Positions 1 to 10,314 are shown, numbered from the stretch's first letter. The stretch: 64,000 nucleotides of DNA from Aliivibrio sifiae (GCF_002954715.1 NZ_MSCP01000001.1:792431-856430); one strand, 5' to 3'. A program made the numbers and translations. Notes: a model not told the origin generated them from the sequence alone.

Positions 1-493
1 TGATAGCGATATCGAAAAGAAAGTACTTAATGCGCTTGAATTATGTGGCTTAAGCCGTTTTCGCCATTGGCCAATTGATGCATTAAGTTACGGGCAAAAA
101 AAACGAGTAACGATCGCTTCTATTCTTGTTCTTGAGCCTGAATTATTAATTCTTGATGAGCCAACAGCTGGCCAAGATTATAAAAATTATACTTCAATGC
201 TTAGTTTTATTAATCAGTTAAATCAAAAGCTTGGTTTGACCGTCATTATTATCTCTCATGATATGCATTTAGTTTTAGAGCATACGACTCGTGCTATTGT
301 TATTGCAGACAGTAAATGTATTGCTGATCAAGATGTAACGGAAGTGTTTAGCCAGCCTGAATTACTTAATAAAGCAAATCTAACCGTAACTAGTTTGTAT
401 GAATTAGCTGAAAAGTTAGAAATAGAAAATATTACTGGTTTTATACAGCAATTTATTGCGACAGAGCATGAGAGTAAACAACATGTCCACTAA
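1..493 (+). CDS. ECF-type ABC transporter ATP-binding protein (partial, 5' end missing)
   Basis: The reading frame is open from base 2 to the stop at 491-493, so the N-terminal part with Walker A lies outside the window. What remains shows the ABC signature LSYGQKKR, Walker B with LLILDEPTAGQD and an H-loop IIISHD. The next gene is an EcfT-like membrane protein whose ATG lies inside the end of this gene, so this is most likely the energy-coupling ATPase of an ECF vitamin or metal importer (EcfA/CbiO/YkoD type). Whether it is a single or a fused double ATPase cannot be seen here. The substrate-binding S component is not in the window, so the substrate is unknown. Confidence 0.88.
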   Translation, partial: DSDIEKKVLNALELCGLSRFRHWPIDALSYGQKKRVTIASILVLEPELLILDEPTAGQDYKNYTSMLSFINQLNQKLGLTVIIISHDMHLVLEHTTRAIVIADSKCIADQDVTEVFSQPELLNKANLTVTSLYELAEKLEIENITGFIQQFIATEHESKQHVH

Positions 494-1325
494 TAAGCAA
501 AGTTTTGGTATTAACTATGTGGATCTTGATACTTGGCTGCATCGTTTAAATGGCGTAACTAAGTTTCTGTTATTTATCACATGGATAACCGTAGTACTGA
601 CGACGTTTGATTTACGGATTATTATTCCATTAATATTGGTTGGCTTATATTTATTAAAAGAAACAAAAGTTCCTTTCTCTGCTTATAAACCACTGTTGAT
701 TGGTACTGCAACAGTATTAAGCATGAATGCGGTATTTATGTTTCTACTGGCCCCAAATCAAGGTAATGAGTTATTAGGATCAACAACTGTTTTAGTACCT
801 ATTTTGGGACATTATGTAGTTACTCAAGAAACATTATTCTACTTAATTACAGTAACGCTTAAATATTTTAGTATGTTTCCAATTGCGCTTGTGTTTGTGT
901 TTACGACACACCCGACCGAATTTGCTGCAAGTTTGAATCGACTCGGTCTACCTTATAAAATTGCTTATGCAGTCAGTTTAACATTACGTTATTTACCTGA
1001 AGTAAAAAGTGACTTTATAAATATAATGCATGCGCAACAAGCTCGTGGTGTCGATTTATCGAAAAATGTCCCTGTATTAACTCGTATTAGTAATATAGCG
1101 AAAATCTTAGGGCCATTAATTTTCTCAAGTTTAGATAGAGCAGATGAGATATCCAATGCCATGGTATTGCGTGGTTTTGGGAGAGGAAAAAGCCGAACTT
1201 GGTTTAGCGAGAAAGCAATTACTAAAACAGACAAGGCAGTGATACTAGGTTTATTGATTATTGTAGTTTTAGCCATAACTAAGCGAGTTATGGAGACATC
1301 ATTGTTTTGGTATCCATTTAACTAA
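483..1325 (+). CDS. ECF transporter T component (CbiQ/EcfT-like permease)
   Basis: Integral membrane protein of 280 residues from the ATG at 483, which overlaps the end of the ATPase gene by 11 bases; an in-frame ATG at 456 lies deeper in that gene and is less likely. Several hydrophobic segments come first. The C-terminal cytoplasmic part carries two Ala-Arg-Gly-type coupling motifs, AQQARGVD near residue 184 and LRGFGRG near residue 229, which in EcfT proteins contact the ATPases. It should transmit ATP-driven movement to an S component encoded elsewhere or upstream. Substrate not determinable from this window. Confidence 0.85.
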   Translation: MSTNKQSFGINYVDLDTWLHRLNGVTKFLLFITWITVVLTTFDLRIIIPLILVGLYLLKETKVPFSAYKPLLIGTATVLSMNAVFMFLLAPNQGNELLGSTTVLVPILGHYVVTQETLFYLITVTLKYFSMFPIALVFVFTTHPTEFAASLNRLGLPYKIAYAVSLTLRYLPEVKSDFINIMHAQQARGVDLSKNVPVLTRISNIAKILGPLIFSSLDRADEISNAMVLRGFGRGKSRTWFSEKAITKTDKAVILGLLIIVVLAITKRVMETSLFWYPFN

Positions 1326-1351
1326 TATCATTAATAAGATAAGAATATATT

Positions 1352-1379
1352 AAAAAGTAGGCAGCTTAGCCTACTTTTT
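1352..1379. terminator. bidirectional intrinsic terminator
   Basis: Perfect 11-bp inverted repeat, AAAAAGTAGGC and GCCTACTTTTT, around a 6-base loop, with a U-tract in both directions. It sits between the converging EcfT gene and the small minus-strand gene, whose stop codon it abuts. Confidence 0.9.
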
Positions 1380-1731
1380 ATCTTTCTGTTTGGCTGAAAT
1401 GCTCAATGACATCTGAGCTGATGTTTTCATGACTAAAAATAAGCATTGATGTTAGTTTTTCGACGATTGCTTCTGGCTCTAATTCACTGAAAATAACATT
1501 ATTTATAAGTGTTTTAATCAGTAATTCTTCATGTTCTAAGAAACCTCGAGCGTCAATCTCTACTGGTATATCACTAGGCATACGATCAAATTGTAAAAAT
1601 GCCATATTATGATTAACACTAGAAGTTAATAGCTGTTCAGGAAACCATTCTTCACCAGTAACAACTTCTAACTCATTACCGTGGGTCGCTTGAATATCTT
1701 GTAAGCTTTTAATTAATTCAGATATTTTCAC
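1378..1731 (-). CDS. small hypothetical protein
   Basis: About 117 residues, acidic, no signal peptide or membrane segment. The longest frame opens at a TTG (1743), but a GTG at 1731 preceded by GAGA gives a protein starting MKISELIKSLQDIQ, which looks like a natural N-terminus; small phage-like and chromosomal proteins often begin this way. Function not recognised. It converges with the EcfT gene and is followed by a shared terminator. Confidence 0.55.
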   Translation of the reverse strand: MKISELIKSLQDIQATHGNELEVVTGEEWFPEQLLTSSVNHNMAFLQFDRMPSDIPVEIDARGFLEHEELLIKTLINNVIFSELEPEAIVEKLTSMLIFSHENISSDVIEHFSQTER

Positions 1732-1868
1732 ATTTATTCTCAAGATGTGGAGTACTATTTATGTATATCGACACTATACTTAAAATTTAAAGTTGATTGA
1801 ATTTATATTTAGTTCAATTGCTTAGAGCGTTTATTTTTCCACCATTTATTTAATCCAGAGTAACTCTT

Positions 1869-3224
1869 TTGTATAAATACATTTTTAATTTGAAACACTT
1901 ATTTTTTCTAACTGCTTCATTTTTTGTTGCTAACTTGGTTAATGCTGAGGAAACAGGTAATGATGAAGAAAAACAGAATATAATTAATACTTCTGCAGAG
2001 AAAGAAAAACAATGGGGTATTGCTGGTGTTGTTCGTACCGCAAGTATTCCTTATGCAACAGATACAGAAACAGTATCTACCTTCATTCCTATGATGTTTT
2101 TTGAAAATGATTATGTGTTTATCAATGGTATGGAAGGCGGTATTTTTTTATACCAAGAAAGTGATTGGCAATTTAGTGCATTAATGAGACTTCGTTATTT
2201 TGATTTACCTAAAGAGGCTCAAAATCAAGCGGGTGGTGATGTTGTCGACACAGGTTTTCAAGCTCGCTATCATATTAACGAAGAGTGGTTTTTTGATTCA
2301 GAGTTAATGGTTGATCCTGAGTTTCGTGCTTATATGAATTTTAGATTAGGCGCTGAAATTGAGTCTGGTGATTGGTGGTTTAATCCAAGTATTGAAACTC
2401 GATGGAAAGAAGCTGAGTTTAATAATTATTATTATGGTTTAAATGACGATACTAATGACAGATTAAGTGCTGGAGTTGATGTAAAAGCAGGTTTTATGTC
2501 TCGTTACCATGTGACGTCTAATCTATATCTTTTGGGAGGGAGTTACGTCTCTCGTTTAGATGATAGCGCCTATAGCAGTGAATATATCGATAATCGTTGG
2601 GAATTTGAATATTTCTTAGGGGTGGGATTTTTTACAGATAGCAGCACTTCTTCTCGCAAAGATATTAAAAATAAGCCGTATTTACGAATAGCGCATGGTT
2701 GGGCTACTCCTTCAAATATTGGTGATATCATTAATTTAGATTCAGAAAAAGATCCTTATAATAATCAAATGACCTCGGTGTTTTATGGATTACCTTTAAC
2801 CGATGAGTTGTTTTCCTTACCGATAGATCTTTATTTGACACCTGGTTATGTACAGCATTGGAAATCAGACGTACAAGATTTAAGCTCTGAATTTGTTGTC
2901 GCAATTAAAGCCTATGCAACCATACCATGGCCAACAAAATGGCGATTTGGTGTTGCGGAAGGTTTATCTTATATTAACAATGTGTCGTATATAGAACAGT
3001 CAGAGATGGACAGAAAAGGTTATAAGGAAAGTAAGCTATTAAACTATCTTGATTTTTCTTTTGATGTCAATTTAGGTGATTTATTTAACCACCGAGATCT
3101 TGATGGAGTTTGGGTTGGTTATAGTATTCACCACCGTTCCGCTATTTTTGAAAATTCATCTCAATACGGAAGAATTAAAGGCGGCAGCAATTACAATAGT
3201 ATCTATGTTCAATTTGATATTTAA
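1869..3224 (+). CDS. MipA/OmpV-family outer-membrane protein with a PagL-like C-terminal half
   Basis: 451 residues starting at a TTG with a weak GAG-type ribosome site; the N-terminus is a signal peptide ending near VNAEE. Residues about 60-250 are rich in aromatic, alternating strands typical of MipA/OmpV beta-barrels (for example FINGMEGGIFLYQ). The C-terminal about 180 residues look like a second barrel; the end (GYSIHHRSAIFE) recalls the His-x-Ser region of lipid A deacylase PagL, but I cannot confirm catalytic residues. MipA proteins of E. coli scaffold peptidoglycan enzymes, while OmpV-type proteins are porin-like. Transcribed alone, with its own terminator. Confidence 0.65.
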   Translation: MYKYIFNLKHLFFLTASFFVANLVNAEETGNDEEKQNIINTSAEKEKQWGIAGVVRTASIPYATDTETVSTFIPMMFFENDYVFINGMEGGIFLYQESDWQFSALMRLRYFDLPKEAQNQAGGDVVDTGFQARYHINEEWFFDSELMVDPEFRAYMNFRLGAEIESGDWWFNPSIETRWKEAEFNNYYYGLNDDTNDRLSAGVDVKAGFMSRYHVTSNLYLLGGSYVSRLDDSAYSSEYIDNRWEFEYFLGVGFFTDSSTSSRKDIKNKPYLRIAHGWATPSNIGDIINLDSEKDPYNNQMTSVFYGLPLTDELFSLPIDLYLTPGYVQHWKSDVQDLSSEFVVAIKAYATIPWPTKWRFGVAEGLSYINNVSYIEQSEMDRKGYKESKLLNYLDFSFDVNLGDLFNHRDLDGVWVGYSIHHRSAIFENSSQYGRIKGGSNYNSIYVQFDI

Positions 3225-3240
3225 GTTTTTCCGCTGAATA

Positions 3241-3279
3241 AAAAAAGGAGCTGTATTTTTTAATACAGCGCCTTTTTTA
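3241..3279 (+). terminator. intrinsic terminator
   Basis: Hairpin with arms GGAGCTGTATT and AATACAGCGCC (one mismatch), flanked by A- and T-runs, directly after the MipA-like gene. Confidence 0.88.
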
Positions 3280-3575
3280 TATTGATGAATTACAGTGAGG
3301 TTGAATTGTAATATGAGGTGTTAATAAATATTTACTGTCAAAAATAAAACGAAGTGACAAAGATTCGTCATTATAATCAATGATTTATATTTAGGTGATT
3401 ATGTTATTAGTTATGAGTCACAGGTTGTTGATTTCTTGAAGTATGTCATAAAACAGACGGAATGTTTATGGTTTAAGCTGCTCTGTAAGGATATTACTTT
3501 GCGATGAAAATTAAGTGCGCTATTATTTTTTGGAATGAAGATCATATAAAACTAACACTTGTATAAAGGACTGCT
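3280..3575. other. intergenic region before the diguanylate cyclase gene
   Basis: About 300 AT-rich bases without a convincing gene or RNA. It must carry the promoter of the diguanylate cyclase gene; a ribosome site AAAGGA lies 6 bases before its ATG. No operator was recognised. Confidence 0.5.
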
Positions 3576-4907
3576 ATGCGAGTATTTCAAAAAATTACGA
3601 TAGTCATGTTAATGTTTTCTATTAGTATACTGACTTGGTATCACTTTCGTGGGGATACTAAAACCATCACTATTAATCCGGATATTCATCAGTATTACGC
3701 GGCGGATGATAAAAAGGTTGGAGGGATAAGTGAGTCAGTGCTTGTTGATAAAAATGGTCGACCTAGCGTAGTTTGTAAGCTTAAAAAGGGAAATTACCCT
3801 TGGCCATATTGTGAAACTGCCGTTCATCTTTCAAATAGTATTTTTGAAGGGATTGATTTATCGGGTTATTCGAAATTAGTGTTAGATATTGATTATAAAA
3901 GCACTGACCCTAATGGGCGTTTGCGTGTTTATTTACGCAATAGTAATCCTGCTTATACAAAACGAAACGATGCAGCGTCATTAAAATTTAATGGTATTGA
4001 ATATGAACCAGGTTTTAATGCGGGTCCAAAAGAAATTGACCTTTCTGATTTTCAAGTTTTAACATGGTGGATTGCTGATTATAAAGTCGCAGTAGAGCAT
4101 GCCGCCCCCGAGTTTTCTAACGTATCAATTATTGAAATAGCGACCTCTTCAGGAGTGAATGAGGGGGATTTTGAGATGACGATAAATAGTATTGAATTGC
4201 ATGGTGCCTGGATAAAAGAAACGACATTATTGAAAAGTATTTTATATGCATGGTTAGTAATGATCATGAGTTATGTTTTGTATGAACAAAGAAGGTTGGG
4301 TAAAAAACTTAAGGCAAGTACTTATCGTGAAGGGCGATTAAGAAAGCTGAATGATAATTTAAAAGAGAAAAATGTAGAGTTTGCCGAGCTTGCTCACCGT
4401 GATTCATTAACAGGGGCTCGTAATCGAAATGCAGTAAGAGATTGGTTAGAGCGAATGGCTCAACAAGTTCGTTGGGGCAAGCAAACTTTTTCTGTGATTT
4501 ATATTGATATCGATTATTTTAAAAAAATTAATGACAACCTTGGTCATCAGACTGGAGATGATATCTTAAGAGAGTTTGTTCTTGTGGTTACAGGAGCGAT
4601 TCAGCGAACGGACTTTTTAGTCCGATGGGGAGGAGAGGAGTTTGTCGTTTTTTGTCCAAAGCATAATGCAGAAGAGGCAACAGAAAAAGCAGAGCATATT
4701 CGGCGAACGGTAGAGCATCACTTATGGTGCCATAACGAACCACTGACTTGTAGTTTAGGCGTTACAGAAATGAAAGATGAGCGCATAACTGAAGTCATAG
4801 CTCGAGCTGATGATGCATTATATAAAGCAAAGAATGCAGGGCGAAATAAAGTGATCACGAGTGTTAATGTGACGGATGTTGATGCAAACTCGCGTTTTAT
4901 AAATTAG
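3576..4907 (+). CDS. membrane-bound diguanylate cyclase (GGDEF)
   Basis: 443 residues. An N-terminal membrane helix (about 5-23) and a second near 218-236 enclose a periplasmic domain of roughly 190 residues with a beta-rich, ligand-binding look. A short coiled coil follows, then the GGDEF domain with DSLTGARNR, DIDYFKKIND and the active-site sequence GGEEF at residues 352-356, which should make c-di-GMP from two GTP. The inhibitory I-site RxxD is not conserved: the residues at that place read QRTD, so product inhibition is probably weak. It has its own terminator downstream and no operon partners. Confidence 0.92.
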   Translation: MRVFQKITIVMLMFSISILTWYHFRGDTKTITINPDIHQYYAADDKKVGGISESVLVDKNGRPSVVCKLKKGNYPWPYCETAVHLSNSIFEGIDLSGYSKLVLDIDYKSTDPNGRLRVYLRNSNPAYTKRNDAASLKFNGIEYEPGFNAGPKEIDLSDFQVLTWWIADYKVAVEHAAPEFSNVSIIEIATSSGVNEGDFEMTINSIELHGAWIKETTLLKSILYAWLVMIMSYVLYEQRRLGKKLKASTYREGRLRKLNDNLKEKNVEFAELAHRDSLTGARNRNAVRDWLERMAQQVRWGKQTFSVIYIDIDYFKKINDNLGHQTGDDILREFVLVVTGAIQRTDFLVRWGGEEFVVFCPKHNAEEATEKAEHIRRTVEHHLWCHNEPLTCSLGVTEMKDERITEVIARADDALYKAKNAGRNKVITSVNVTDVDANSRFIN

Positions 4908-4936
4908 TCGATAGTTATTTCTATCAAATTGTAATG

Positions 4937-4970
4937 AAGCCTTATTGTAAATAATACGATAAGGCTTTAT
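4937..4970. terminator. intrinsic terminator between converging genes
   Basis: Inverted repeat AAGCCTTAT ... ATAAGGCTT followed by a T-rich stretch, between the end of the GGDEF gene and the end of sanA. Confidence 0.8.
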
Positions 4971-4972
4971 TT

Positions 4973-5653
4973 TTATTCGATAGGAAGAGAACGATGATCT
5001 ATCGGTTCTTTAGGACCTAAAAATTTAGCTTGAACATTGAAGATATAGAGATCAAGCATTGCTTTGGTTCTTGCAAGAACCTCTCTGAATCGAATTTTTC
5101 TGTTTGCCCATCCAGTGGGTGATGGAACCACTAAACAAACAGTATCCATATCGAAATGATTGGAGATAAAGACAGCACGTTCACAATGAAATTTTTGAGT
5201 CACAATCGTCAAACTATTAGCATCAAAAATTTCTTTTGCGCGTTGTACTGAATCTAATGTTCTAAATCCTGCATAATCCAATGTAATACTTTCTTCTGGG
5301 ATGCCCGCCTTTAATAAATCTCTTTTCATCGTCCATGGCTCATTGTATGAGCGATGAGCATTGTCTCCACTTAATAAAAAGTGAGTCACTTTATTTTGCT
5401 TATAAAGCTCAATGGCAGCATCTATACGATATTGATAGTAAGGATTTAATGTACGGCGAATATATTTACTGGTGCCTAGAACTAACGCCGTTTCTTGAGC
5501 AGGAAGCGCTTCAATGTCCTGATACAACTGTGTCTGTGTTGAAAAAGACATATAAAAATCGGCAGCTAAAACCGAGGCGACAAGAGTAATACCTACGATC
5601 GCCGTGATTTTTAACCACTTCTTAATAATATCAAACACTGAGATTGTCATCAT
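4973..5653 (-). CDS. sanA: SanA-like membrane protein (DUF218 / YdcF-SanA family)
   Basis: 226 residues with one N-terminal membrane helix (about 14-32) and a DUF218 domain. Typical SanA sequence is visible: VLGTSKYI, FLLSGDNAHRSYNEP, LDYAGFRTLDSVQRAKEIF and QKFHCERAVFIS. E. coli SanA is an inner-membrane protein that helps exclude vancomycin and detergents at high temperature; its biochemical role is unsettled. Two adjacent ATGs (5653 and 5650) are both possible. The DUF3392 gene lies 23 bases upstream, so the two may be co-transcribed. Confidence 0.87.
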   Translation of the reverse strand: MMTISVFDIIKKWLKITAIVGITLVASVLAADFYMSFSTQTQLYQDIEALPAQETALVLGTSKYIRRTLNPYYQYRIDAAIELYKQNKVTHFLLSGDNAHRSYNEPWTMKRDLLKAGIPEESITLDYAGFRTLDSVQRAKEIFDANSLTIVTQKFHCERAVFISNHFDMDTVCLVVPSPTGWANRKIRFREVLARTKAMLDLYIFNVQAKFLGPKEPIDHRSLPIE

Positions 5654-5676
5654 GTCTCAACTTAAATTACCTATAC

Positions 5677-6009
5677 CTATACTTGTCGATTTTTCTGTGC
5701 CCATGCACCAATTATAATAAAGGTCGAAAATACAATAGCAAGCATAAAGGCTGGCTGAATAGAGCGCAAAGCAGAACTGAGAATAGGTGATGCTTTTACA
5801 ATTAACAATCCATAACCAAAGGCATTAATACCAATGAAAGCCCCAGTGCGGATTAGGAAATGTTTACCTGATAAAAAGGCTCTAACTGCACGGTTAATAT
5901 CACCACCAAGCATAACAAGTGCACAAGCAATCATAGCAATTGATATATCAGATAAATAAGGAGTTAAGTAGCTCCCCATCGAATTAAAAAAAGAAACAAT
6001 GTGATTCAT
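5677..6009 (-). CDS. DUF3392-family membrane protein
   Basis: 110 residues with three likely membrane helices (about 20-38, 52-70 and 85-104). The sequence matches my memory of the DUF3392 family, which is small and found mainly in Vibrionaceae and relatives; function unknown. It precedes sanA by 23 bases on the same strand. No strong ribosome site precedes the ATG. Confidence 0.72.
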   Translation of the reverse strand: MNHIVSFFNSMGSYLTPYLSDISIAMIACALVMLGGDINRAVRAFLSGKHFLIRTGAFIGINAFGYGLLIVKASPILSSALRSIQPAFMLAIVFSTFIIIGAWAQKNRQV

Positions 6010-6071
6010 GTAAGCGGTCTTTTTATAAAATAATTATTGCTGACTATTCTATCTCTTATAGAACAAATAGT

Positions 6072-6105
6072 TAAAAAAAAACCAGAGAAAATGTCTCTGG
6101 TTTTG
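6072..6105 (-). terminator. intrinsic terminator of maeA
   Basis: Hairpin CCAGAGA / TCTCTGG with a 5-base loop and a run of eight or more T on the minus strand, just beyond the malic enzyme stop. T-richness on the plus side is weaker. Confidence 0.85.
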
Positions 6106-6125
6106 ATTTTGGTGGAAACTTTTAA

Positions 6126-7814
6126 TTAAAAAGCAGTACGTTTGTAGCGACGGTACACTGGTTTCCAGAAATATTGTTCAATTTTTTGGTGTAATGCTTC
6201 ATCAGTGATTTCTAAAGCATAGCCTTGTTCAATCGCCTTTTTAGCAACCGCAAAAGCAATTTTCTTAGATACGGTATGAATTTCTTCTAGTGGTGGAAGA
6301 AGCGCACCTGAACCGTTAATCGCAAGTGGAGAGCACTCAGATAATGCACGGCTTGATTCTTGTAGCATTGCATCAGAAACACGAGTCGCTTTAATTGCCA
6401 ATACACCTAAACCAATGCCTGGGAAGATGAAGCTGTTATTACATTGTGCAATTGGGTAGGTTTGGCCATTGTGTGTTACTGGATCAAATGGGCTACCTGT
6501 TGCCACTAATGCTTGGCCATCAGTCCAACGGATAATGTCATTTGGTGTTGCTTCTACACGACTTGTTGGATTTGATAATGGGAATACAATTGGACGTTCA
6601 CAATGCTTGTGCATCTCTTGGATTACTTCTTTACTGAACAATCCAGGAGCACCAGATACACCAATCAATACCGTTGGCTTCGCATTACGCATTACATCAA
6701 CAAGAGAGTAGTTTGGTTCTTCAGAAACCCATTCTTTTGTATTTTCAGCTTTTTGTACTAGACGTTGCTGGAAATCGAGTAAATTAGGCATACCTTCTTG
6801 CAGTAAGCCCCAACGGTCAACCATGTATACTTGAGAGCGAGCTTGAGCATCAGAGATACCTTCCGATACCATCTGAGCAATGATTGCTTCTGCAATACCG
6901 CACCCAGCAGAACCGGCACCAAGGAAAGTCACACGTTGTTGAGCTAGTGAACTGCCCGCCGCTTTACAGGCAGCAAGTAGAGAGCCAACAGTAACGGCAG
7001 CAGTACCTTGAATATCATCATTAAAGCAACAGATGCGGTTTTTATAACGCTCAAGTAAAGGCATTGCATTTTTTTGTGCAAAATCTTCAAATTGAACGAG
7101 AGCTTGAGGCCAGCGACGTTGTACCGCTTGAATGAAATCTTCAACGAAATCTTTATATTCGTCACCAGTAATACGAGGGTGACGCCAGCCCATGTACATA
7201 GGGTCTGCAAGGCGTTGTGGGTTATTAGTGCCTACATCAAGAACGATTGGTAAAGTATGAGCAGGACTAATGCCGCCACACGCAGTATAAAGTGCTAATT
7301 TACCAATTGGGATACCCATGCCGCCGATCCCCTGATCACCAAGACCAAGAATACGTTCGCCATCGGTAACAACGATAACTTTTACATTTTGGTTTGCGGC
7401 GTTATTTAGTAGGTCATCAATGCGGTTTTTATTTTCATATGAGATGAATAAACCACGGCCACGACGATAAATGTTTGAGAAGTTTTCACACGCTGCGCCA
7501 ACGGTTGGTGTGTAAATAATTGGCATCATTTCGCTGATATGATTTTGTACTAAGCGATAAAACAAGGTCTCATTCGTGTCTTGAATATTGCGAAGGTAAA
7601 TATGCTTATCCATATCATTTTCAAAACTTTGATATTGCTTATAAGCACGACCAGTTTGTTCTTCAATACTTTCGATTGCTTCAGGAAGTAAGCCTTCTAA
7701 GTTAAAATATTTACGCTCAGTCGTGCTGAATGCGCTGCCTTTATTTAGCAGAGGAGTACTTAGAAGTGCTGGGCCAGCATAAGGGATATATAGGGGACGT
7801 TTGTTGTTATTCAT
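6126..7814 (-). CDS. maeA: NAD-dependent malic enzyme (oxaloacetate-decarboxylating)
   Basis: 562 residues, the normal length for MaeA/SfcA. It converts malate to pyruvate and CO2 with reduction of NAD+. Visible motifs are the N-terminal malic domain with [44 protein letters not shown] (metal and malate site), [13 protein letters not shown] and the NAD-binding [13 protein letters not shown]. The C-terminal part includes [14 protein letters not shown]. It links the C4 acids handled by the nearby Dcu carrier to pyruvate. Single-gene unit with its own terminator. Confidence 0.97.
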   Translation of the reverse strand: MNNNKRPLYIPYAGPALLSTPLLNKGSAFSTTERKYFNLEGLLPEAIESIEEQTGRAYKQYQSFENDMDKHIYLRNIQDTNETLFYRLVQNHISEMMPIIYTPTVGAACENFSNIYRRGRGLFISYENKNRIDDLLNNAANQNVKVIVVTDGERILGLGDQGIGGMGIPIGKLALYTACGGISPAHTLPIVLDVGTNNPQRLADPMYMGWRHPRITGDEYKDFVEDFIQAVQRRWPQALVQFEDFAQKNAMPLLERYKNRICCFNDDIQGTAAVTVGSLLAACKAAGSSLAQQRVTFLGAGSAGCGIAEAIIAQMVSEGISDAQARSQVYMVDRWGLLQEGMPNLLDFQQRLVQKAENTKEWVSEEPNYSLVDVMRNAKPTVLIGVSGAPGLFSKEVIQEMHKHCERPIVFPLSNPTSRVEATPNDIIRWTDGQALVATGSPFDPVTHNGQTYPIAQCNNSFIFPGIGLGVLAIKATRVSDAMLQESSRALSECSPLAINGSGALLPPLEEIHTVSKKIAFAVAKKAIEQGYALEITDEALHQKIEQYFWKPVYRRYKRTAF

Positions 7815-7968
7815 TGTTATGCTTCTTCAAATCAAGAATGAACCACAGATCCTATGCCTACTTAACGCAAATATCAAAGTGTGAATGAAAATAAAGTGCG
7901 AATACAGTCATGTTTTTATCAATCAAATCCGCTAGAGTAGTGAAATATTCTATTATTCTTCGGTTTAT

Positions 7969-10314
7969 ATGACTTTGTTACCAATTTGTGCCATTCGTTC
8001 TGAGTTTTCTGCTTCTATTTCACAGAAGAATTTAGTTATTCAATCTGAAACTGGGTCTGGAAAATCAACACATTTACCATTATGGGCTGCAGAAAAAGGG
8101 CGAGTGTTGGTTATTGAACCAAGAAGAATTGCCTGTATTGCTCTGGCTGAGTATCTTGCGCTGAAAAGTGGAACTGATTTAGGGACCGAAATTGGCTATG
8201 CCATTAAATTAGATAGTCAATATACCGAAAGCTGTAAGGTGGTATTTGTTACTCCTGGTATCGCGTTAAAGTGGTTCATGGAAGATAAGTTAGCTACATT
8301 TCAATTTATAATGATAGATGAGTTCCATGAACGTCGTTGGGATACAGACATATTATTAGCGTTATTGAATAAACATAAAGCGCATCGTTTGATCCTAACT
8401 TCCGCTACGATAGAAAGTGGACCGCTAGCCAAATATGCTAATGCCGATGTACTTGTTGCTGAAGGGCGTCAATTCACGGTAGCAGTGTCGAACATCGCAG
8501 CTCATTCACAACAAATGCCAACAGATAAAGATCTTGAACAACGAATTATAGATACGTTGCAACAAACTATTCAGCAAGGTGAAGTCGGTGATATTTTAGT
8601 CTTTTTACCAGGTAAAAAAGAAATTACTCAATGTGCTCAAATTACTACGATCAAATTGCCTAATGTTAAGGTTATACCTTTATTTGCGGGGGTTTCTGAT
8701 ACTCACCGTAATCAAGCGTTGACGCCATCTTCTCAACAACGTGTTATTTTTGCTACGAATGTGGCGGAAACGTCATTAACTATCCCTAATATTACTTTAG
8801 TCATTGATTCAGGCTTAGAACGAAGAACGCATCAAAGAAATGGACGAACAACTCTTTCACTGCAAGCAATTTCAAAAGCAAGCAGAGAGCAGCGTTCAGG
8901 ACGAGCAGGACGCACTCAGGCAGGACGAGCCATTCGATTATTTGGCGAACATGCCCCGTTAGACTCGATGACACCACCAGAATTACAAAGGGAAGAGTTG
9001 GTGGAAGCGGTACTTGCTGCGGCAAGCTGTGGTGCTAAATTACGAGATATGCCACTTCTTGAATCGCTACCTGAAAAATCACTCTCTGCTGCAGAAGAAA
9101 AATTAAAGCTAATGGGGGCAATCGATTCTGAACTCTTCATTACTGACTATGGTTTACGTTTATTTCCTTTGCCTATTGATACTCTTTTTTCACACATGAT
9201 TTCAGTGGTAGAAGGTAAAGCAGAAAAAGAAACCGTGGTTGATGTAGTAGCGGGATTGTCTGTATCAAATAAACTGTTTTCATTGTCGAATTCAGAGATG
9301 GCGCTAGATGAATTTTTACGCTGGAACCCAAAGTCGTGTGATGTAGTAACGCTAGTTTCCATTATTCGTGGGCATGAGTGCTATGGGTTAACGATTGATG
9401 ATGAGTTGCGTAAAGAAGCACAAGCTCTCGCGATACAAATTAGATCAGAACTATCATTACCTGACTTAGAGGTGAGTAGTCGATTAAAAAGGGATGAAGT
9501 GTTACAACAACTGGTTAAAAAATTACCAGAACTAGTTTATATTCGAAGAGAAAAACGAAGAGAAGCATTTGGTAATGGTAAACAAGAAGTTGTATTAGGC
9601 CGACATAGTCATTTTTTGCCTATTTATGAGGCTGCTGTTGTGTTTAACCAATTTTCTCTTCCCGGAAGAGGCAATAAGCAGACGTTAACGATAGGTACAG
9701 CCTTAGCACCAATAGAATTACTTTGGATTATTGATTCTGGACTCGCTGACTGTCGTATTGGCGAATGCATTAATGATGATCAAGATCTGAAAATCGCTCA
9801 TGAATATTATTATGCAAATAGACTGTTAATGATTAAATATGTAGAGCTCACAGAGGTAGATGCGATTCCAGCAATCGTATCTCAAGTCATGGAAGGGAGC
9901 ATATTACCGTCATTTAAAGAGAAAAGAATGACTGAAATTGCCGCTTGGCAACTCTATTGTCAACTTAATGGCAATAAAATGAGTTCAGTAGTGACGTTTG
10001 AATCTTGGTTTGCAGCACAGTTAGAAGAGCTTGGTATTACTTCTTTAGAAGATATGATGTTATTTGATGAAACCGATTTCATATTTGATGGGATCCCTGA
10101 GTGGGAAATATCTGACTTTATAAAAACCTATCCTCAGCATATTGTTTTGCCAGATATCACCTTATCTGTCGACTATTTCCCTCAAAGTAAGCGTATTTTG
10201 CTAAATTATGTAAAAGGTCAACGAAAAGGGGATGTTAAAAGGTGGGAGCTTCCAACTTGGTCTGGTTGGCGCATTCAATATAAAAAAGCCAGTCGTAACA
10301 TTGATGTTAAATAA
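7969..10314 (+). CDS. DEAH-box ATP-dependent helicase, HrpB-related
   Basis: 781 residues. Superfamily 2 motifs are in order: Walker A ETGSGKST (27-34), motif II as DEFH (117-120), TSAT (motif III), NVAETSLTIPNI and motif VI QRSGRAGR. DEFHER is characteristic of HrpB-type proteins rather than HrpA. The C-terminal about 250 residues (FLPIYEAAVVFNQ ... ELPTWSGWRIQYKKASR) differ from what I recall of the end of E. coli HrpB, so this may be a separate paralogue group. Its RNA substrate is unknown. It is divergent from maeA. Confidence 0.85.
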   Translation: MTLLPICAIRSEFSASISQKNLVIQSETGSGKSTHLPLWAAEKGRVLVIEPRRIACIALAEYLALKSGTDLGTEIGYAIKLDSQYTESCKVVFVTPGIALKWFMEDKLATFQFIMIDEFHERRWDTDILLALLNKHKAHRLILTSATIESGPLAKYANADVLVAEGRQFTVAVSNIAAHSQQMPTDKDLEQRIIDTLQQTIQQGEVGDILVFLPGKKEITQCAQITTIKLPNVKVIPLFAGVSDTHRNQALTPSSQQRVIFATNVAETSLTIPNITLVIDSGLERRTHQRNGRTTLSLQAISKASREQRSGRAGRTQAGRAIRLFGEHAPLDSMTPPELQREELVEAVLAAASCGAKLRDMPLLESLPEKSLSAAEEKLKLMGAIDSELFITDYGLRLFPLPIDTLFSHMISVVEGKAEKETVVDVVAGLSVSNKLFSLSNSEMALDEFLRWNPKSCDVVTLVSIIRGHECYGLTIDDELRKEAQALAIQIRSELSLPDLEVSSRLKRDEVLQQLVKKLPELVYIRREKRREAFGNGKQEVVLGRHSHFLPIYEAAVVFNQFSLPGRGNKQTLTIGTALAPIELLWIIDSGLADCRIGECINDDQDLKIAHEYYYANRLLMIKYVELTEVDAIPAIVSQVMEGSILPSFKEKRMTEIAAWQLYCQLNGNKMSSVVTFESWFAAQLEELGITSLEDMMLFDETDFIFDGIPEWEISDFIKTYPQHIVLPDITLSVDYFPQSKRILLNYVKGQRKGDVKRWELPTWSGWRIQYKKASRNIDVK

